A stretch of 64,000 nucleotides of DNA, from assembly GCA_029781115.1 (NCBI GenBank), contig JAKOXG010000009.1, forward strand, positions 62,001 through 126,000, in the 5' to 3' direction. Shown piece after piece: positions 61,666 through 64,000 of this stretch; position 1 is the first letter of the stretch, and each line of letters begins with the position of its first letter. This DNA comes from Candidatus Cloacimonadota bacterium (lineage in GTDB: Bacteria > Cloacimonadota > Cloacimonadia > Cloacimonadales > Cloacimonadaceae). Below the pieces are notes generated by a model. It was not told the DNA's origin. It saw nothing but the letters and a program-made list of their open reading frames with translations, and did no database searches. Both the position numbers and the translations under genes were made by a program.

Positions 61666-61777
61666 GTATGGTCGCTTGCCATAGCGACCAATTAACCGCT
61701 GCTCTCTGGAGCAGCGGATATTATCAAACGGCACTCAGCGAGTGCCTCCATAAGGTCGCTTCGGCGAGCGACCATAC
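61666..61777 (-). repeat. four-hairpin palindromic element, copy 3 (112 bp, inverted)
   Basis: On the minus strand the order is GGTCGCTC/GAAGCGACC, GGCACTC/GAGTGCC, CCGCTGCTC/GAGCAGCGG, GGTCGCT/AGCGACC, with ends GTATGGTCGC and GCGACCATAC. It is exactly as long as copy 2. Another simple palindrome, GGTCGGTC/GACCGACC, lies just before it at 61630-61649. Confidence 0.75.
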
Positions 61778-61821
61778 TGCGGCGGTTCAGCGACGGCTGG
61801 CTACAACGAGTCGCAAGCATG

Positions 61822-61850
61822 AAAAAAGGGGCGAAACTTGTCCGCCCCTG
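61822..61850 (-). terminator. terminator of the rpsB-tsf-pyrH-frr operon
   Basis: Stem GGGGCG/CGCCCC; on the minus strand it is followed by TTTTTT, 25 bases after the frr stop codon. Confidence 0.85.
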
Positions 61851-61874
61851 ATGTTCATAATAACCGGCTTAGCC

Positions 61875-62429
61875 TTACACTTCCATGATCTCTTTCTCTT
61901 TGGCTTTTTCGGCTTCATCCATCTTATTGATCCATTCATCAGTGATTTCCTGCAGGTCTTTGAGCAGTTTATGCTGTTGGTCTTCACTGATCTCGGAATC
62001 CTTTTCCATCTTCTTGGCTTGGTCGTTTGACTCGCGGCGGATGTTTCTTACATTGATTCTCGCTTCTTCGGTGAGCTTTTTCAAGCCCTTCACGATGTCT
62101 TTGCGTTTCTCTTCTGTAAGTGGCTGGAAAGGCAGGCGGATGACGTTGCCGTCGTTTTCGGGTGTGACGCCCAGGTTTGCAGCCAGGATGGCTTTTTCGA
62201 TGTCTGCCAAGGTGGTTTTATCCCAAGGTTGGATCACGATGAGCCTTGCTTCGGGAATGGAGATGTTGGCAAGCTGTTTGATAGCTTGAGGTTGGCCGTA
62301 ATAGTTTATATGGATGTCGTCCAAGACGGAAGCGCTTGCTCTGCCTGTGCGCACCTTTGAGTATTGGTGCAGCAGGCTTTCAAAGGCTTTCTGCATCTTT
62401 TCGGTGGTTTCTTGTTTGAGAGTTTCCAT
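61875..62429 (-). CDS. frr: ribosome recycling factor
   Basis: A 184-residue RRF, which splits post-termination ribosomes together with EF-G. The family motifs VRTGRASASVLDDIHINYYG, TLADIEKAILAANLGVTPEN and RINVRNIRRESNDQAKK are all present, with normal length. It is the last gene of the conserved operon, 23 bases after pyrH. Confidence 0.96.
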   Translation of the reverse strand: METLKQETTEKMQKAFESLLHQYSKVRTGRASASVLDDIHINYYGQPQAIKQLANISIPEARLIVIQPWDKTTLADIEKAILAANLGVTPENDGNVIRLPFQPLTEEKRKDIVKGLKKLTEEARINVRNIRRESNDQAKKMEKDSEISEDQQHKLLKDLQEITDEWINKMDEAEKAKEKEIMEV

Positions 62430-62452
62430 GTTTTATACCTCTTTTGGCTCAG

Positions 62453-63175
62453 TTAAGGGTGAATGTAGGTTCCCACGTCGGTATTGGTGATGGCTTCCTC
62501 AAGCTTGTCTATATGGCACACCTTGAGGGCAAGCTTGTTTTCCTGAGCCAAGGAAAAGGCTGTCATATCCATCACACCCAGGCCTTTGGTGATACATTCT
62601 TGATAGCTTGCAGAAGCGATGAACTCTGCATTTTTATCCGTCGCAGGATCGCCTGTATAAAGGCCGTCTACCTTGGTGGCTTTGAGCATCAAATCCATCT
62701 TGAGCTCTATGGCTCTGAGCACGGCGGCGGTGTCAGTGGTGAAAAAGGGTGCACTCGTGCCACCGGCCAAAAAGCAGATCTGACCTTCTGACAGGGCTTG
62801 CTTAGCAGCTTTCGGAGTGTAAAACCTTGCCACTTTATCCATCTGCAATGCGGTGAACACGGCAGCAGGATAGTTTTTATTCTTCAAGATTTCAGCTAAA
62901 TAGAGCGCATTTTGGACCGTGGCAAGCATGCCGATATTGTCCAAAGAACATCTATCCAAGCTTTGGTTTTTCCATTTTCCACCCCTGAAGATGTTGCCAC
63001 CTCCGATCACAATGCCCAAGCTGTAGCCCAGACGCTTGATGGAGATAATATCGTTTGTGAGCTTATCCACCACAGCATCGTCAAAGCCGAATCCTTTGCT
63101 ACCGGCCAAGACTTCACCGCTCAATTTGAGCATGATGCTGTGAACTTTCTGGGGTTGATATACTGGTTTTGACAT
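62453..63175 (-). CDS. pyrH: UMP kinase
   Basis: A 240-residue bacterial UMP kinase of the amino-acid-kinase fold, making UDP from UMP. LKLSGEVLAG carries the catalytic Lys, GIVIGGGNIFRG binds the phosphates, and DLMLKATKVDGLYTGDPATDKNA closes the ATP site. It lies between tsf and frr, as in most bacteria. Confidence 0.96.
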   Translation of the reverse strand: MSKPVYQPQKVHSIMLKLSGEVLAGSKGFGFDDAVVDKLTNDIISIKRLGYSLGIVIGGGNIFRGGKWKNQSLDRCSLDNIGMLATVQNALYLAEILKNKNYPAAVFTALQMDKVARFYTPKAAKQALSEGQICFLAGGTSAPFFTTDTAAVLRAIELKMDLMLKATKVDGLYTGDPATDKNAEFIASASYQECITKGLGVMDMTAFSLAQENKLALKVCHIDKLEEAITNTDVGTYIHP

Positions 63176-63224
63176 AGTTGTATTCTTCCTTCAGCGGCGG
63201 TTCAGCGACCGCCCGTACAGGGGC

Positions 63225-63824
63225 TTACTCTTCACCCAAAGCAAATCTGGCAAAGCGGGCAATCTGGATATTCTCACCCGTAGAAGTGATTGCATCCGTG
63301 ATCAAGTCTTTCACAGTGCGCTTCTCTTGGCTGATCAGCTCTTGATCCAAAAGGGCGTTCTCGGCGCAAAACTTCCTGATGTGGCCTTCCACGATCTTTT
63401 CGATAAACTCGGGCTTTTTGCCATCGAGGACAGCCTTGTTGTGGGCGATTTCCCTCTCTTTATCGAGGATTGCAGGGTCTATTGCATCAGCGGAAACTGC
63501 CAAAGGATTAGTTGCTGCGATCTGCAGGCAGATTTCTTCTGCCAAGGCTTTAAACTGATCAGTTCTGGCCACGAAGTCGGTCTCGCAGTTGATCTCCAGG
63601 AGCACACCAACCTTGTTGTTGAAGTGGATGTAGGAGTGGATAAGGCCTTCCTTGGTAGCGCGGGAGGCTCTGCTTTCGGCTTTGGTGATGCCTCTCTCAC
63701 GCAGGTATTTGATGGCGGCATCGACGTCACCATTGGTCTCTTTCAAAGCGTTGCGACACTCCATCATGCCAACACCGGTACGGTCGCGTAATTCTTTTAC
63801 CATTGCTGCTGTTATTTCAGACAT
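63225..63824 (-). CDS. tsf: elongation factor Ts (short form)
   Basis: A 199-residue EF-Ts, the nucleotide exchange factor of EF-Tu. It has the N-terminal UBA-like domain (AAMVKELRDRTGVGMMECRNAL) and the TDFVAR contact motif. It is about 80 residues shorter than the E. coli protein, as in Thermus. AAGGAG precedes the start. Confidence 0.95.
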   Translation of the reverse strand: MSEITAAMVKELRDRTGVGMMECRNALKETNGDVDAAIKYLRERGITKAESRASRATKEGLIHSYIHFNNKVGVLLEINCETDFVARTDQFKALAEEICLQIAATNPLAVSADAIDPAILDKEREIAHNKAVLDGKKPEFIEKIVEGHIRKFCAENALLDQELISQEKRTVKDLITDAITSTGENIQIARFARFALGEE

Positions 63825-63850
63825 TGTTTCTCCTTAAAGTTTTGTATTAA

Positions 63851-63879
63851 GGCGGGCTGCCTTGTGTAAAGCGCCCGCC
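63851..63879 (-). promoter_or_regulatory. stem-loop between rpsB and tsf
   Basis: Stem GGCGGGC/GCCCGCC with a 15-base loop in the intergenic gap. On the minus strand it is followed by TTAATAC, without a T run. It may be an attenuator, a processing site or an S2/EF-Ts autoregulatory element. Confidence 0.45.
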
Positions 63880-63896
63880 TGTGGTTAATAATCGTG

Positions 63897-64000
63897 TTAG
63901 TCCGCTTTCAAAACGGGAACTTCTGCCGCTTCTGCAGCAGCCAAGACTTCTTCATCAAAGCGTTCGGCGGCTTCATCTTCTTCGCCTTCAGCTTCGGCCT
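63897..64000 (-). CDS. rpsB: 30S ribosomal protein S2, C-terminal part (cut by window edge)
   Basis: The last 33 codons of a frame that runs off the window: an acidic Glu/Ala-rich tail ending VPVLKAD, with stop TAA. The position directly before tsf and the acidic tail fit RpsB. The diagnostic core of S2 is outside the window, so the call rests on gene order. Confidence 0.8.
   Translation of the reverse strand, partial: AEAEGEEDEAAERFDEEVLAAAEAAEVPVLKAD

Overview
The window reads like a chromosome segment from an uncultured member of the FCB superphylum, most probably Candidatus Cloacimonadota. The evidence is large secreted proteins ending in a FlgD-like sorting domain (NYPNPFNPETTISY), a PorX-type response regulator with a PglZ domain, a complete Bat (aerotolerance) operon, and moderate GC. 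This assignment is an inference from gene content; no 16S rRNA is present.

Positions 1-9,630 (all minus strand) form the most unusual block. A membrane histidine kinase with an extracytoplasmic FG-GAP/VCBS-like propeller (7185-9626) overlaps an NtrC-type sigma-54 activator (5848-7188). Downstream lie two secreted products: a lipoprotein with three CHB_HEX-like repeats (2858-5071) and a caspase-fold protein (184-2043). Each is preceded by a near-consensus -24/-12 sigma-54 promoter, a 26-nt stem-loop at the predicted mRNA start, and a decayed copy of the 3' end of the activator gene. The block therefore appears to have grown by repeated duplication of a unit made of activator tail, sigma-54 promoter and target gene. 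One decayed copy carries a 189-bp MITE with 15-bp terminal inverted repeats and a 5-bp target duplication.

Positions 9,630-13,300 hold two tandem paralogous lipoprotein genes, one frameshifted at a T7 run, each with its own sigma-70 promoter and terminator. They are surrounded by palindromic and inverted repeats, including a 112-bp element made of four consecutive hairpins.

Positions 13,300-20,200 carry a heterodimeric ABC exporter and a 917-residue secreted protein with a FlgD-like tail. Positions 20,200-24,800 (minus) carry a family 4 uracil-DNA glycosylase, a short acidic-tailed protein (possibly RNA polymerase omega), guanylate kinase, GcvH and an M3 oligopeptidase. Positions 25,200-25,650 carry four tRNAs (fMet, CAT anticodon, Arg, His).

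Positions 25,650-33,760 (plus) carry a ROK kinase, a lone FlgD-like domain protein, FabI, a dihydroorotase-like amidohydrolase, TldE/TldD, a cNMP-binding histidine kinase and ribosomal protein L28. Positions 33,890-41,740 are the moxR-DUF58-batABCDE operon. Positions 41,860-47,430 carry a small Cys-rich protein, IleRS and a zinc-ribbon/pseudokinase/TM/FGE-sulfatase fusion.

Positions 47,480-53,880 (minus) carry a 1,435-residue secreted repeat protein, a SIMPL-domain protein and TsaE. A TetR-type regulator (plus) follows. Then come PorX with an unknown helical partner, PanB, a MORN-like protein and a YfhO-family membrane protein (all minus), then a plus-strand thioesterase. The window closes with the universal rpsB-tsf-pyrH-frr operon on the minus strand, rpsB being cut by the window edge.
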